64,000 nucleotides of DNA. Source: Prochlorococcus sp. AG-355-P07. GTDB taxonomy: Bacteria; Cyanobacteriota; Cyanobacteriia; PCC-6307; Cyanobiaceae. The position numbers were made by a program, and so were the translations under genes. Within the stretch, counting starts at the first letter, position 1. Each line of letters opens with the position of its first letter. The notes below the pieces were generated by a model. The model had not been told where the DNA came from. It did not search any database and worked only from the letters and a program-made list of their open reading frames with translations. The stretch is from the NCBI GenBank assembly GCA_003280575.1, contig QCEN01000003.1, positions 62,001 through 126,000 of the forward strand, given 5' to 3'. Below are positions 53,483 to 63,035 of this stretch, piece after piece.

Positions 53483-54904
53483 ATGGCTAAAGAAGCATTA
53501 ATAGTCAAAACAAAATCTCTACCTAAAAGTAGAATTTCATTTGAATTAGAAATACCATCTGAGACATGCAAAACTTGCGTAAATGAAACAATAAACACTA
53601 TTAGTCGTTCAGCTAAAATTCCGGGATTTAGACTTGGTAAAATTCCCAAACAAGTCTTAATCCAAAGAATTGGTATCACACAATTACATGCATCTGCTCT
53701 AGAAAAAATTATTGATAAATCATGGCAAGAAGCATTAAAAATAAAATCTATAGAGCCATTAAGTGAACCAGAATTGGTAGATGGATTTGAATCTTTACTC
53801 GCAAAATTTAGTCCTGAAAAACCACTTAAGGTTACCCTTCAAACTGATGTTGCCCCCGAATTAAAACTAAAAAAATCCAAAGGACTATGTGTTGAAATCT
53901 CAAAAACAAAGTTTGATCCTAAGTCAGTAGATGAAGCGCTAGAAAAATCTAGAAGTCAGTTTGCAAATATTATTCCAGTAACCAACAGAGCAGCGAAATT
54001 AGGAGATATTGCTGTAGTTAGTTTCAAAGGAAAATACAAAGATTCTGGTCAAGAGATTGATGGTGGGACAAGTGAATCAATGGATCTTGAGTTGGAAAAA
54101 AACAAAATGATCCCTGGTTTCGTAGAGGGAATCGTAAAGATGAAAATTGGTAATACTAAAACACTTAATCTTAAATTTCCTGAAGATTATTCTCATGAGG
54201 ATTCAAGAGGCAAAGAGGCAATCTTTGAAGTAAATCTTAAGGATCTTAAGGAAAAAGAATTACCTGAACTTAATGACGATTTTGCTAAACAGTCAGGCAA
54301 CAAAGAATCATTAAAAGAGTTGAAGCAAGATATTGAAAAGCAACTTAAAGAAAATTTTGAAAAAACTCAAAAAGATATCAAAATTGAAGCTTTATTAGAT
54401 GCTTTAACAGAAGAATTAGTTGCTGAAATTCCAAAATCTATGATTGATATAGAAGTGAGGAATAATATTGAACAAACCGCTCAAAGATTTGCTCAACAAG
54501 GTCTTGATGTTAAATCTACTTTCACTCCGGAATTAGTTAAGTCATTGGCAGAGTCCACAAGGCCTCAGGCTGAAAAAAATGTTAAAAGAAATTTAGCTCT
54601 AAAAGCATTAGCTGAAAAAGAAAATATAACAGTTGAGAAAGATCAAATTGATTTAAAAATGAAAGAATATGAAGATGCAATCTCTCAATCTGCAAAACAA
54701 ATAGATATACAAAAATTAAAAGATGTAATAAGTAACGATTTACTCAAAGAAAAATTAATAATTTGGCTTGAAGAAAATTCTGAAGTAAAAGAAAAAACTA
54801 CAAAAACTACAAAAATCTCCAAAACAACAAAAGCCACAAAAACTACGAAAACTACGAAAACTACAAAAACTACGAAAACTCAAAATAAAAAAGAAAAAAA
54901 ATAA
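53483..54904 (+). CDS. tig: Trigger factor, ribosome-associated chaperone
   Basis: Folds nascent chains at the ribosome exit. The 473 residues have the ribosome-docking loop GFRLGKIPK (about 50-58), a PPIase domain (about 165-245, with GDIAVVSFKGKY and MIPGFVEGI), and a long helical C-domain. Residues 437-473 are unusual: ten Lys-Thr-Thr-like triplets followed by NKKEKK, from a 9-base DNA repeat. This tail is absent from the E. coli protein. clpP and clpX follow on the same strand, the common tig-clpP-clpX order. Confidence 0.96.
   Translation: MAKEALIVKTKSLPKSRISFELEIPSETCKTCVNETINTISRSAKIPGFRLGKIPKQVLIQRIGITQLHASALEKIIDKSWQEALKIKSIEPLSEPELVDGFESLLAKFSPEKPLKVTLQTDVAPELKLKKSKGLCVEISKTKFDPKSVDEALEKSRSQFANIIPVTNRAAKLGDIAVVSFKGKYKDSGQEIDGGTSESMDLELEKNKMIPGFVEGIVKMKIGNTKTLNLKFPEDYSHEDSRGKEAIFEVNLKDLKEKELPELNDDFAKQSGNKESLKELKQDIEKQLKENFEKTQKDIKIEALLDALTEELVAEIPKSMIDIEVRNNIEQTAQRFAQQGLDVKSTFTPELVKSLAESTRPQAEKNVKRNLALKALAEKENITVEKDQIDLKMKEYEDAISQSAKQIDIQKLKDVISNDLLKEKLIIWLEENSEVKEKTTKTTKISKTTKATKTTKTTKTTKTTKTQNKKEKK
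54794..54883 (+). repeat. Nine-base tandem repeat inside tig (Lys-Thr-Thr codons)
   Basis: About ten imperfect copies of a 9-base unit like AAAACTACR (codons Lys-Thr-Thr) run in frame to near the stop codon of tig. The last four copies are nearly identical, the first more diverged (ATC TCC and GCC appear). Such coding minisatellites change length by slippage in steps of three residues without breaking the frame. Confidence 0.85.
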
Positions 54905-54969
54905 TTTATGAAATTTCCTACTAATTGAGCAAAAAACCCTTAAATTATTCATAAGACGAAAACCAATTT

Positions 54970-55614
54970 GTGAACTCAGAAAAAAAACATTTAATCCAAA
55001 GCTCAATCAGTTCTTACGAAGGTAATAATAAGACTTTTGCCGCTGTTCCTACTGTTATAGAACAATCAGGTAGAGGAGAAAGGGCTTTTGATATTTATTC
55101 AAGACTTTTGAGAGAGAGAATAATTTTTTTAGGCACTGGAATTAATGATCAAGTATCTGACTCACTTGTGGCACAATTATTATTTCTTGAAGCTGAAGAT
55201 CCAGAAAAAGACATACAAATATATATCAATTCTCCTGGAGGCTCAGTAACCGCAGGAATGGCCATATACGATACTATGCAACAAATATCCCCTGATGTAG
55301 TGACAATATGCTTTGGAGTGGCGGCAAGTATGGGGGCATTTCTACTTTCTGGTGGATCAAAGGGAAAAAGATTGGCTTTACCTAATTCTAGGATTATGAT
55401 TCATCAGCCTCTTGGCGGTGCACAAGGTCAAGCAGTAGAGATTGAAATACAGGCAAAAGAAATACTTTTTCTCAAGAAAACATTAAATTCGCTTTTAGCA
55501 GAACATACTGGTCAACCTTTAGAAAAAATTAATGAAGATACAGAAAGAGATTACTTTTTATCTCCCTCAGAAGCAGTTGAATATGGATTAATTGATAAAG
55601 TTATCAAAAAGTGA
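54970..55614 (+). CDS. clpP: ATP-dependent Clp protease proteolytic subunit
   Basis: Serine peptidase forming the ring chamber fed by ClpX. The 214 residues carry the catalytic triad Ser120 (GVAASMGA), His145 (RIMIHQP) and Asp194 ([10 protein letters not shown]). The N-terminus [21 protein letters not shown] is typical. The start is GTG at 54970. It lies between tig and clpX, which marks it as the ClpX-linked paralogue among the several cyanobacterial ClpPs; no number is assigned. Confidence 0.96.
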   Translation: MNSEKKHLIQSSISSYEGNNKTFAAVPTVIEQSGRGERAFDIYSRLLRERIIFLGTGINDQVSDSLVAQLLFLEAEDPEKDIQIYINSPGGSVTAGMAIYDTMQQISPDVVTICFGVAASMGAFLLSGGSKGKRLALPNSRIMIHQPLGGAQGQAVEIEIQAKEILFLKKTLNSLLAEHTGQPLEKINEDTERDYFLSPSEAVEYGLIDKVIKK

Positions 55615-55718
55615 CAAGGGATGCTGATTTTTTAAGAATATGATGACGAATTGATATTTATAAGCAATCCTAGTGAATAGGGAATATTTAACACCTTTCA
55701 CATTTAAACTTATAATCG

Positions 55719-57086
55719 ATGGCTAAATTCGACGCCCATCTTAAATGTTCATTTTGCGGAAAATCACAAGACCAAGTAAGAAAGCTCATAGCTGGTCCTG
55801 GGGTTTATATCTGTGATGAGTGCATAGATCTTTGTAATGAAATTCTCGATGAAGAACTACTAGATAATCAAGCGAATACAAACAACTCTCCTCAAGTAAA
55901 AAAGAAATTACCAACTGATAATCAAAAAAAATCTGTTCCTTTAGAATTAACCTCAATACCTAAGCCATTAGAAATTAAAAGTTTTCTAGATAATCAAGTT
56001 GTTGGACAAGAATCTGCAAAAAAAATATTATCAGTTGCCGTATACAACCACTACAAACGATTAGCTTGGAAAATTAAAGAAGACAGTAAAAATAGCAATG
56101 CAACAGATTCAGAAGCAACAAAATTACAAAAATCAAATATTTTACTCATCGGCCCTACTGGAAGCGGAAAAACATTATTGGCGCAAACTTTAGCCGAATT
56201 TCTAGATGTTCCTTTCGCAGTGGCTGATGCGACGACTTTGACAGAAGCTGGATATGTTGGAGAAGATGTTGAAAATATACTTTTAAGACTTCTACAGAAA
56301 TCAGAAATGAATGTAGAACTAGCTCAAAAAGGAATTATTTACATAGATGAAATAGATAAAATTGCGAGAAAAAGCGAGAACCCTTCAATCACTAGAGATG
56401 TCTCTGGTGAAGGAGTACAGCAAGCATTACTAAAAATGCTTGAAGGAACAATTGCTAATGTGCCACCTCAAGGCGGAAGAAAACATCCTTATCATGACTG
56501 CATCCAAATTGATACAAGTCAAATTTTATTTATTTGTGGGGGCGCTTTTATAGGTCTAGAGGATATCGTTCAAAAGCGTATGGGCAAACACTCCATAGGA
56601 TTCACTACCAATTCAGATCAAAACACAGGTGATACAAACAAAATAGTCGACCCTAGAGATTCTCTGAAAAATTTAGAATTAGATGATTTAGTTAAATATG
56701 GACTCATTCCAGAATTTATTGGAAGAATTCCAGTTTGTGCTGTATTGGACCGTCTTACTAAAGAAACTTTAGAATCTATCCTAACTCAACCAAGAGATGC
56801 ACTAGTGAAGCAATTCAAAACTTTGCTAAGTATGGATAATGTTGAATTATCATTTGAGCCTGATTCTGTAGAAGCGATAGCAAATGAAGCATACAAAAGA
56901 AAAACAGGTGCGAGAGCATTAAGGTCAATAATTGAGGAACTAATGCTAGACATAATGTACACTTTGCCTTCGGAAGATAATGTAAAAGAATTCACAATTA
57001 CGAAAAAAATGGTAGATAGTTTATTCTCATCTAAAATTGTTAAACTACCCTCAGGAGCAAAAAGAATCATTAAAGAGTCTGCATAA
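55719..57086 (+). CDS. clpX: ATP-dependent Clp protease ATPase ClpX
   Basis: AAA+ unfoldase that delivers substrates to ClpP, including SsrA-tagged ones from the SmpB/tmRNA pathway. The 455 residues begin with a zinc-binding domain (C10, C13, C32, C35 in CSFCGKS and ICDECIDLC). Walker A is [15 protein letters not shown], Walker B is [14 protein letters not shown], and the ClpP-contact IGF loop is in HSIGFTTN. It follows clpP by 104 bases; dnaX follows 58 bases downstream. Confidence 0.97.
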   Translation: MAKFDAHLKCSFCGKSQDQVRKLIAGPGVYICDECIDLCNEILDEELLDNQANTNNSPQVKKKLPTDNQKKSVPLELTSIPKPLEIKSFLDNQVVGQESAKKILSVAVYNHYKRLAWKIKEDSKNSNATDSEATKLQKSNILLIGPTGSGKTLLAQTLAEFLDVPFAVADATTLTEAGYVGEDVENILLRLLQKSEMNVELAQKGIIYIDEIDKIARKSENPSITRDVSGEGVQQALLKMLEGTIANVPPQGGRKHPYHDCIQIDTSQILFICGGAFIGLEDIVQKRMGKHSIGFTTNSDQNTGDTNKIVDPRDSLKNLELDDLVKYGLIPEFIGRIPVCAVLDRLTKETLESILTQPRDALVKQFKTLLSMDNVELSFEPDSVEAIANEAYKRKTGARALRSIIEELMLDIMYTLPSEDNVKEFTITKKMVDSLFSSKIVKLPSGAKRIIKESA

Positions 57087-57144
57087 AAATTAGAGTTTAA
57101 TTATTTTAAATTCATCCCGAATTTTTCTAATTTATGAAAAATAA

Positions 57145-58908
57145 ATGCCAAATATTCATAAGCCTTTTCATCAAAAATATAGACCAAACAACTTAGAGGA
57201 ACTGGTTGGTCAAAAATTTATATCAATTACACTCAAACAAGCATTATTAACAAAAAAAATTGCTCCTGCATATCTTTTTAATGGTCCAAGAGGCACTGGA
57301 AAAACATCTAGTGCAAGAATATTTGCAAAATCTTTAAACTGCCAGGCATTCGAGCAACCTACGATAAATCCTTGTGGTAAATGTAACTTATGTAGACAAA
57401 TTACAGATGGGAACGCTCTAGATATTATCGAGATTGATGCTGCTTCAAATACAGGAGTTGAGAATATAAGAGAAATCATAGAGAGAGCGAGATTTGCACC
57501 TACTCAAGCGAGATGGAAAGTATACGTTATTGATGAATGTCATATGCTTTCAACAGCAGCTTCAAATGCTTTACTAAAAACCATTGAAGAACCGCCCTCA
57601 AGAGTTGTATTTATCCTTGCGACGACAAATCCTGAGAGAGTATTAAATACAATAAAAAGTAGATGCCAAAAGTTTGATTTTAGAAGAATAAGCCCTAATG
57701 ATATTTTTCAACATTTATCAGAAATCGCTGAAAAAGAATCCATTGAGTACGAAGTTCAGGCATTAAAAATGATTGCAAAAAGATCTAATGGAGGTATGAG
57801 AGATGCACAAAGCCTCCTTGAACAATTGAATCTTTTACCAGAAGGGATAACAATCAATAATATCCAAAACCTCCTAGGAGAAGTATCAGAAAGTGAATTA
57901 ACAAATCTGATTAAATCATTGGTTGAGAATAATCCAGAGTCATTAATTATCACCTGCAACAAATTATATGATTCCGGAAACGAACCTATTCAAATAATTA
58001 TCGGACTATTGAATATAACGAGAGATCTTCTATTACACACTACAAATAATAAATATTCAGATCTTTATTATACGTCTGATGAATTTCGAGATGAATTGAA
58101 TAAAATCTCACAAACAATAAATAAATCAACAATAGTAAATTGGCATAATAATCTGAGAAATATTGAATATCAAATCAAAACAAGTGATAATCCAAGGCTT
58201 TGGTTTGAAATACATTTAACTGGCCTTCTATGTAATCAGGAGATAAATAGTTTTAAAAATAATCAAGAAAGTAAAAATAATAAGACTGCGGAAAAGCATG
58301 AAAGTAGAAAAAAAATTGCAAGTTTTAATAAAGAAAATATTTCTAATGAAATTCAAAAACCAAGTATCAAAAAAGAGAAAACTAGCGATGAATGGATCGA
58401 AAAAAAAGACGAAAAATTAGAAAAATTTGACGTCCTTGAAAAAGAGAATATTGAAAATTTTTCTGACAATCACCAAAATAATCCTGGATCAAATAATTTA
58501 AAAGATAAATGGGAATTAATTCTTTCTAAAGTAGAGTTACCATCAACAAGAATGTTACTTTCGCAACAAGCAGAACTTGAAAGTTTTGATTCAGAAAAAA
58601 TCACAATTGCATTATCTCCGAACTGGGAAAATATGATAAAAAGTAGAAAAGTGATAATTGAAAATACTGTAAAAAAGATATTTGGAGATGGAATAATACT
58701 TAATTTTTCAACCAAGCAATTAAATAAAAGTAACCCAACAAACACTCCAGAAATAACCCAAAATGAAGTTAATAATTATCGACCAATAAAAAAAATAGAA
58801 CCAAAAACTAACTCGTCAACAAAAATATCTAACGAGGAAACTTATGATGATAGTTCAAAAAACTTAGCAAATTTTTTTAATGGGGAAATTATAGACCTTG
58901 ATGAATAA
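57145..58908 (+). CDS. dnaX: DNA polymerase III subunits gamma/tau
   Basis: Clamp-loader ATPase and holoenzyme organiser. The 587 residues show Walker A GPRGTGKT (47-54), zinc ligands C66, C77, C80 and C83, and VIDECHMLS plus an SRC motif in IKSRCQKF. After the collar domain (to about 372) there is a Lys/Asn/Glu-rich linker (about 373-445), then a C-terminal domain (about 450-530). No intein is present, unlike in some cyanobacteria. The linker has two A8 tracts (58308-58315 and 58400-58407); a one-base slip at the second would end the protein at about 428 residues, near E. coli gamma length. Convergent with the GT2 gene by 1 base. Confidence 0.95.
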   Translation: MPNIHKPFHQKYRPNNLEELVGQKFISITLKQALLTKKIAPAYLFNGPRGTGKTSSARIFAKSLNCQAFEQPTINPCGKCNLCRQITDGNALDIIEIDAASNTGVENIREIIERARFAPTQARWKVYVIDECHMLSTAASNALLKTIEEPPSRVVFILATTNPERVLNTIKSRCQKFDFRRISPNDIFQHLSEIAEKESIEYEVQALKMIAKRSNGGMRDAQSLLEQLNLLPEGITINNIQNLLGEVSESELTNLIKSLVENNPESLIITCNKLYDSGNEPIQIIIGLLNITRDLLLHTTNNKYSDLYYTSDEFRDELNKISQTINKSTIVNWHNNLRNIEYQIKTSDNPRLWFEIHLTGLLCNQEINSFKNNQESKNNKTAEKHESRKKIASFNKENISNEIQKPSIKKEKTSDEWIEKKDEKLEKFDVLEKENIENFSDNHQNNPGSNNLKDKWELILSKVELPSTRMLLSQQAELESFDSEKITIALSPNWENMIKSRKVIIENTVKKIFGDGIILNFSTKQLNKSNPTNTPEITQNEVNNYRPIKKIEPKTNSSTKISNEETYDDSSKNLANFFNGEIIDLDE

Positions 58909-58909
58909 A

Positions 58910-60211
58910 TTAAACTCCAGTATGAAGAGTTTTTCGCCAGAGTATCTTTTTGGGAAAAATAGACATCTTTATTGTTACCCAAGGGATCACTAAAAACCAA
59001 TGTGATAAATAAAAAACCGATACAAATACCATCAAAAAATTGCTTTTTTGCAAAACAGGGACTTCACTTTTACAAGAAGAACCGTACCAAAAAGCAATTC
59101 CAGATAAAGTAAAAGCTATTAATGATATAGGCCAGTAAATTGGTGAATCTAATAAAACAATACTGAAAACTAAATCAAAAATAGAAATGATTGGTAGTGC
59201 ATATTGCAAGATAAAAAAGTAAGTTAAATCAAATTTCTGCAAAGAATCAATTTTGTTAGTAAATAATTGATCTCCATAATCAAAGAATCTTTGCAAACCC
59301 CCCTCTGCCCATCTTTGTCTTTGCGCTAATAAAGCATTTAAATTCTCAACTGCTTCCTCCATGACTGGAGGATCCCATAAGATTCCAATTCTTGATTTTG
59401 ATAATAATAATCTTAAACTCAAATCAAGATCATCTGTAACTGTATCTTCATTAAAAGAACCACATGCCAATAATATTTCTTTCTTAATTAATTGGCCATT
59501 TCCCCTTAATTCAGAAACTCCAGCAACTGATAATCTTCCATATTGAAAGATTGCGTCCATAGCCATTTCCATTGACTGACATGAAGTTAAAAAATTCTTA
59601 CTTACATTTGTTACTGATTTTCTTAGTTGAACTGCAGACCAATCACCCTCTCCTACAAAACTAAATAACCTTATCAAAGAATCTTGATTTAATTCAGCAT
59701 CAGCATCCAAAACTAATAACCATTCCCCATAAGTAAACTTCAAGGCATAATTCAAAGCTCCTGATTTTCCTCCTCCTGCATTTGGAGAACGACTTACGAC
59801 TTTTAACTTGTCATATTGTCTAGATAATCGATCTAAAATTAAAGGGGTCTTATCAGAACTGCCATCATCGATTATGTAAATATTTAATTTATTAGTTGGA
59901 TAATCTAAACTAAATAACCTTTCAACTAATCTCGCTATAACATTCTCCTCATCTCTAGCTGCGACTAAAATATCAAGCACAGGTAACTCTTTATTGCTAA
60001 TTCTTCTGCTTACAGTATTTAAAACGTTGTTCCTTTTGAAATTTCTAGAAATAACTATTAATCCGTAAAGAACAATCACAAAGGAAAGCGTCAATATTAG
60101 GTAAAAGAAACTTGCGATATTGTAAGCATGAGGAATAAAAGCTACTAAAAAACAAGCACTAAGAAATATAAACGACTTTAATCTTCGATTTTTATAAAAA
60201 CCCTTACTCAT
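58910..60211 (-). CDS. Processive family 2 glycosyltransferase (cellulose/hyaluronan synthase-like)
   Basis: A 433-residue membrane glycosyltransferase. Two hydrophobic segments near the N-terminus (about 12-35 and 36-54) precede the GT-A domain, which has the processive-enzyme set: DDG at 115-117, DAD at 169-171, TDD at 259-261 and QRQRW at 297-301. Two or three membrane helices follow. This D,D,D,QxxRW pattern marks enzymes that extend a polysaccharide at the membrane; the sugar is unknown. It starts 27 bases after the SpoIID-domain gene on the same strand. Confidence 0.92.
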   Translation of the reverse strand: MSKGFYKNRRLKSFIFLSACFLVAFIPHAYNIASFFYLILTLSFVIVLYGLIVISRNFKRNNVLNTVSRRISNKELPVLDILVAARDEENVIARLVERLFSLDYPTNKLNIYIIDDGSSDKTPLILDRLSRQYDKLKVVSRSPNAGGGKSGALNYALKFTYGEWLLVLDADAELNQDSLIRLFSFVGEGDWSAVQLRKSVTNVSKNFLTSCQSMEMAMDAIFQYGRLSVAGVSELRGNGQLIKKEILLACGSFNEDTVTDDLDLSLRLLLSKSRIGILWDPPVMEEAVENLNALLAQRQRWAEGGLQRFFDYGDQLFTNKIDSLQKFDLTYFFILQYALPIISIFDLVFSIVLLDSPIYWPISLIAFTLSGIAFWYGSSCKSEVPVLQKSNFLMVFVSVFYLSHWFLVIPWVTIKMSIFPKKILWRKTLHTGV

Positions 60212-60238
60212 AAAAGTAAATTTTTAATTACTTAACTT

Positions 60239-61777
60239 TCATTGAGACAATATCTCAATTTTTTTTAGTTTTGCATCTCGATAGTAATGATTCAATATTT
60301 GTTCATAAGAGAATCCTAATTTAGCCATGTCAATTGCTCCTGACTGAGATAAACCTACACCATGACCGAAGCCTCCTCCTCTCAAAAGCCATAAATCATC
60401 ATTTAATTTATTAATAGTAAACAAATTACTAGGTATAAAATTAAATACCCTTCGAATATCATCTTTAACAAGAACAATAGATTTATTACTTTTAGCCATT
60501 TGTATTTCCAATTTTGTCACTCTGCCACTAAACCCACGTTCAATAGAATTTAAATTCAAAACATCTTCATTAGTATTTATAAGTTTGTTTTTAATTAACT
60601 TTTCTTTAATTTCAAGACTAGAAATTTTCTTATTCCATCGAAAAAGAGAATGATTACTCCCATAAAACTGTTCCTTATCAAAATCTAAAAAATTATTTAA
60701 ATAAGATTCATTTGTAATTGGAAGTTTAAAAATTTTATTTAATGGTTTAGATCCATCAATGATTGAATTGAAATAATAATAATCTTGAATTTGCCAAGAC
60801 TCTCCCGCAGTAGCAGATACTCCTCCATTTGAACCATGGTAAAAAGCATTTATTGGTTTATTTTCATAAGTTAGGATTAAATTTGAAGTTGCGTCTATAG
60901 CGTTTTGAACTTTTTTATTTGCAATTTTAGGAGGCTTATAAACTTGACATTGAGTGGTAATACATAAATGATATTTATCCATATTAAATCTATCAGAATT
61001 AAAAATTCCCCAAGTTCTTGCAATGACTGCTTGTGCCTTAAGTGCTTCTAAAGGAGAATTAGGTCCAATTTCGTATGGCAAAACACCTGCCAAATAATCA
61101 TCAAACTCAATTTTTTGAACTAATGTCCAAGTTCCATATAAATCTTTTAATAAATAAAAATTTTTGCCAAAATTAACACCATTTATTTTTATGTCCTCTT
61201 GAGCATAAATATATATAGGACCTTCAAGTTTAATATCACTGTAGTCATTTCTAAGAACAGGAGCAATTTGAAAATTTTTTATTTTTTTTAAAATCTTATT
61301 TTTTACTTCAAACTCTGGCAGATCATCTTGAATTGGAATCCATACTTCCCAATTTTTAGGGTAGGCAACAGTCGTGTCAAATCCTTTATCTCTTAGTTTC
61401 TCTGATTGTTTTTTCGCCGATTCATAGCTAGCAAAAGGACCAAAAACAATTCTTTCAATTGTTTTTGGATTTTTGACAGGAATATCCTCCCAGGTAATAT
61501 TTATCTGTTTTGATTTATGTTTAATACCGTTGGACGATATCAAGTTTAAAAAACCTTTATTAGTTGTAAATTTTATATTCTTCTTCTCCGAAAAACTATC
61601 ATTCTCCCCGCCTAAATATTGCTTTAAACCAATTAAAAATTTTCCTTTTTTAATTTCATTATGGGGTTCAACCTTTAGCAATTCTTCTCCTTTTGAGTTT
61701 GAAATAAATTTAGTGTTTATTATCAAAAGAGAAATGCAGCCTAAAAATAAGTTTAAAAAGGCAAATTTAAGTTTCAT
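60239..61777 (-). CDS. SpoIID/LytB-domain protein with SPOR-like region
   Basis: An exported 512-residue protein: signal segment at about 6-25, then a region near 105-150 (RIVFGPFASYESAKKQSEKL) that resembles a SPOR glycan-binding repeat, then the SpoIID domain with LKAQAVIARTWGIF and the C-terminal GGGFGHGVGLSQSGAIDMA (His and Gly-rich). In sporulating bacteria SpoIID cuts glycan strands lacking stem peptides; non-sporulating cyanobacteria keep homologues, probably in wall turnover. It is followed by the GT2 glycosyltransferase after 27 bases. Confidence 0.92.
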   Translation of the reverse strand: MKLKFAFLNLFLGCISLLIINTKFISNSKGEELLKVEPHNEIKKGKFLIGLKQYLGGENDSFSEKKNIKFTTNKGFLNLISSNGIKHKSKQINITWEDIPVKNPKTIERIVFGPFASYESAKKQSEKLRDKGFDTTVAYPKNWEVWIPIQDDLPEFEVKNKILKKIKNFQIAPVLRNDYSDIKLEGPIYIYAQEDIKINGVNFGKNFYLLKDLYGTWTLVQKIEFDDYLAGVLPYEIGPNSPLEALKAQAVIARTWGIFNSDRFNMDKYHLCITTQCQVYKPPKIANKKVQNAIDATSNLILTYENKPINAFYHGSNGGVSATAGESWQIQDYYYFNSIIDGSKPLNKIFKLPITNESYLNNFLDFDKEQFYGSNHSLFRWNKKISSLEIKEKLIKNKLINTNEDVLNLNSIERGFSGRVTKLEIQMAKSNKSIVLVKDDIRRVFNFIPSNLFTINKLNDDLWLLRGGGFGHGVGLSQSGAIDMAKLGFSYEQILNHYYRDAKLKKIEILSQ

Positions 61778-61868
61778 AAATTAGAACTTTCCTTATCAAT
61801 TAAAAACTTTAATTTGCACCAATGCATATAAAGGTTTAGATTATCCTAATTAAACATATTTGACTTAA

Positions 61869-62066
61869 ATGTCTAAACTAAAAACTCGTAAATCAGCTGC
61901 CAAAAGATTTAAAGCTACTGCGACGGGTAAATTCATGAGAAGAAGAGCTTTCCATAATCATTTACTTGATCACAAAAGCTCAAAATTAAAAAGACATCTA
62001 TCGACAAAAGCCGTAGTTGATGAAAGAGATGCTGATAATGTAAGATTAATGATTCCATACGCATAA
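61869..62066 (+). CDS. rpmI: 50S ribosomal protein L35
   Basis: A 65-residue basic ribosomal protein with the family start [15 protein letters not shown] and the [19 protein letters not shown] centre. It precedes rplT by 26 bases in the usual rpmI-rplT pair. infC, which heads this operon in many bacteria, is at 32 kb instead. The 90-base leader shows no clear L20-binding structure to my eye. Confidence 0.97.
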
Positions 62067-62092
62067 ATCCTTAACCAATTTTTTAGATATTC

Positions 62093-62440
62093 ATGGCACG
62101 GGTAAAAAGAGGCAACATAGCCAGAAAAAGAAGAAACAAAGTCTTAAATCTTGCAAAAGGTTTTAGAGGCGGCAACAAAAATCTTTTCAGAACAGCAAAC
62201 CAAAGAGTGATGAAAGCTCTTTGTAATGCTTATAGGGATAGAAGAAGAAGAAAAAGAGATTTTAGAAGACTTTGGATCTCTAGAATTAACGCATCTGCGA
62301 GGATAAATGGAACAAACTATAGCAAGTTAATAAATGGCATGAAAAATTCAGAAATTATCATTAACAGAAAAATGCTTGCTCAATTAGCCTTAAGCGATCC
62401 TAAGTGTTTTGAAAAAATTGTTTCTTCCGTTAGTAAGTAG
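62093..62440 (+). CDS. rplT: 50S ribosomal protein L20
   Basis: A 115-residue ribosomal protein needed early in 50S assembly; it also represses its own operon in many bacteria. Typical features are the very basic N-terminal helix ([23 protein letters not shown]) and the [18 protein letters not shown] motif. It follows rpmI and precedes a TPR gene and thiG on the same strand (36 and about 600 bases away). Confidence 0.98.
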   Translation: MARVKRGNIARKRRNKVLNLAKGFRGGNKNLFRTANQRVMKALCNAYRDRRRRKRDFRRLWISRINASARINGTNYSKLINGMKNSEIIINRKMLAQLALSDPKCFEKIVSSVSK

Positions 62441-62475
62441 AAAAAAGAATATAATCTAGAAAGTAATTGTAAATA

Positions 62476-63033
62476 ATGGAAATATCTTCCTTTCAATCTT
62501 ATTTAATAATTCTTTTTGTTGTATTAATAATAATTTCTATTTTTGTATTTAGACAATTTCTAAAAACAAGAAGTGAAGAATTAAATTTAGTAAAATTCGA
62601 GCAGAAAGGTTTAGATTCTCTCACTCAAGCTACAGAATTATATGAATTTGGGTCTATTCAGATAAAAAAAAGATTATATTCTGAAGCTACTAAAACTTTT
62701 TTAAAAGCAATTGAAAATTATGAAAATGAACCTGATGAAGCCAAAGCGATAATAAATAATGCTTTAGGATTTTCTTATGCAGCTCAAAATGAATTTAAGA
62801 AAGCAATTAAACACTATAACTCTGCAATAAAATCACTTCCAGAATATCCTATAGCTCTAAATAACCTCGCATCAGCACAACAGCGTTTACTTGAGTACGA
62901 CTTGGCATATGAAACTTATCAAAAGGTTTTGGTGATAGATCCAAAGAACAAAACAGCAATTAAAAAAAGTAAGGAGTTAGAAAAAAGAAACAACTATAAA
63001 CCTTATAAAGGTATTAAAGATAAGGGATTCTAA
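62476..63033 (+). CDS. Membrane-anchored TPR-repeat protein
   Basis: A 185-residue protein with one N-terminal membrane segment (about 8-26, [16 protein letters not shown]) and two to three tetratricopeptide repeats ([56 protein letters not shown]; loosely quoted). Probably a protein-binding scaffold at the membrane. It lies 35 bases after rplT, and its stop is 2 bases before the thiG start, so co-translation with thiG is likely. Function unknown. Confidence 0.85.
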   Translation: MEISSFQSYLIILFVVLIIISIFVFRQFLKTRSEELNLVKFEQKGLDSLTQATELYEFGSIQIKKRLYSEATKTFLKAIENYENEPDEAKAIINNALGFSYAAQNEFKKAIKHYNSAIKSLPEYPIALNNLASAQQRLLEYDLAYETYQKVLVIDPKNKTAIKKSKELEKRNNYKPYKGIKDKGF

Positions 63034-63035
63034 AT

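Noticed and set aside
54794-54883. Tandem repeat as a possible CRISPR array
   Set aside because: The units are 9 bases, contiguous and without spacers, in frame with tig. There are no cas genes in the window.
54755-55006. Cys/Phe-rich reading frame on the minus strand opposite tig
   Set aside because: It is the reverse reading of the Lys-Thr-Thr repeat; the odd composition comes from the repeat, not from a gene.
57210-57479. Long open frames antisense to conserved genes (for example opposite dnaX, secA, glmS, mreB)
   Set aside because: They lie fully inside strongly conserved genes and have no family-like motifs; typical shadow frames.
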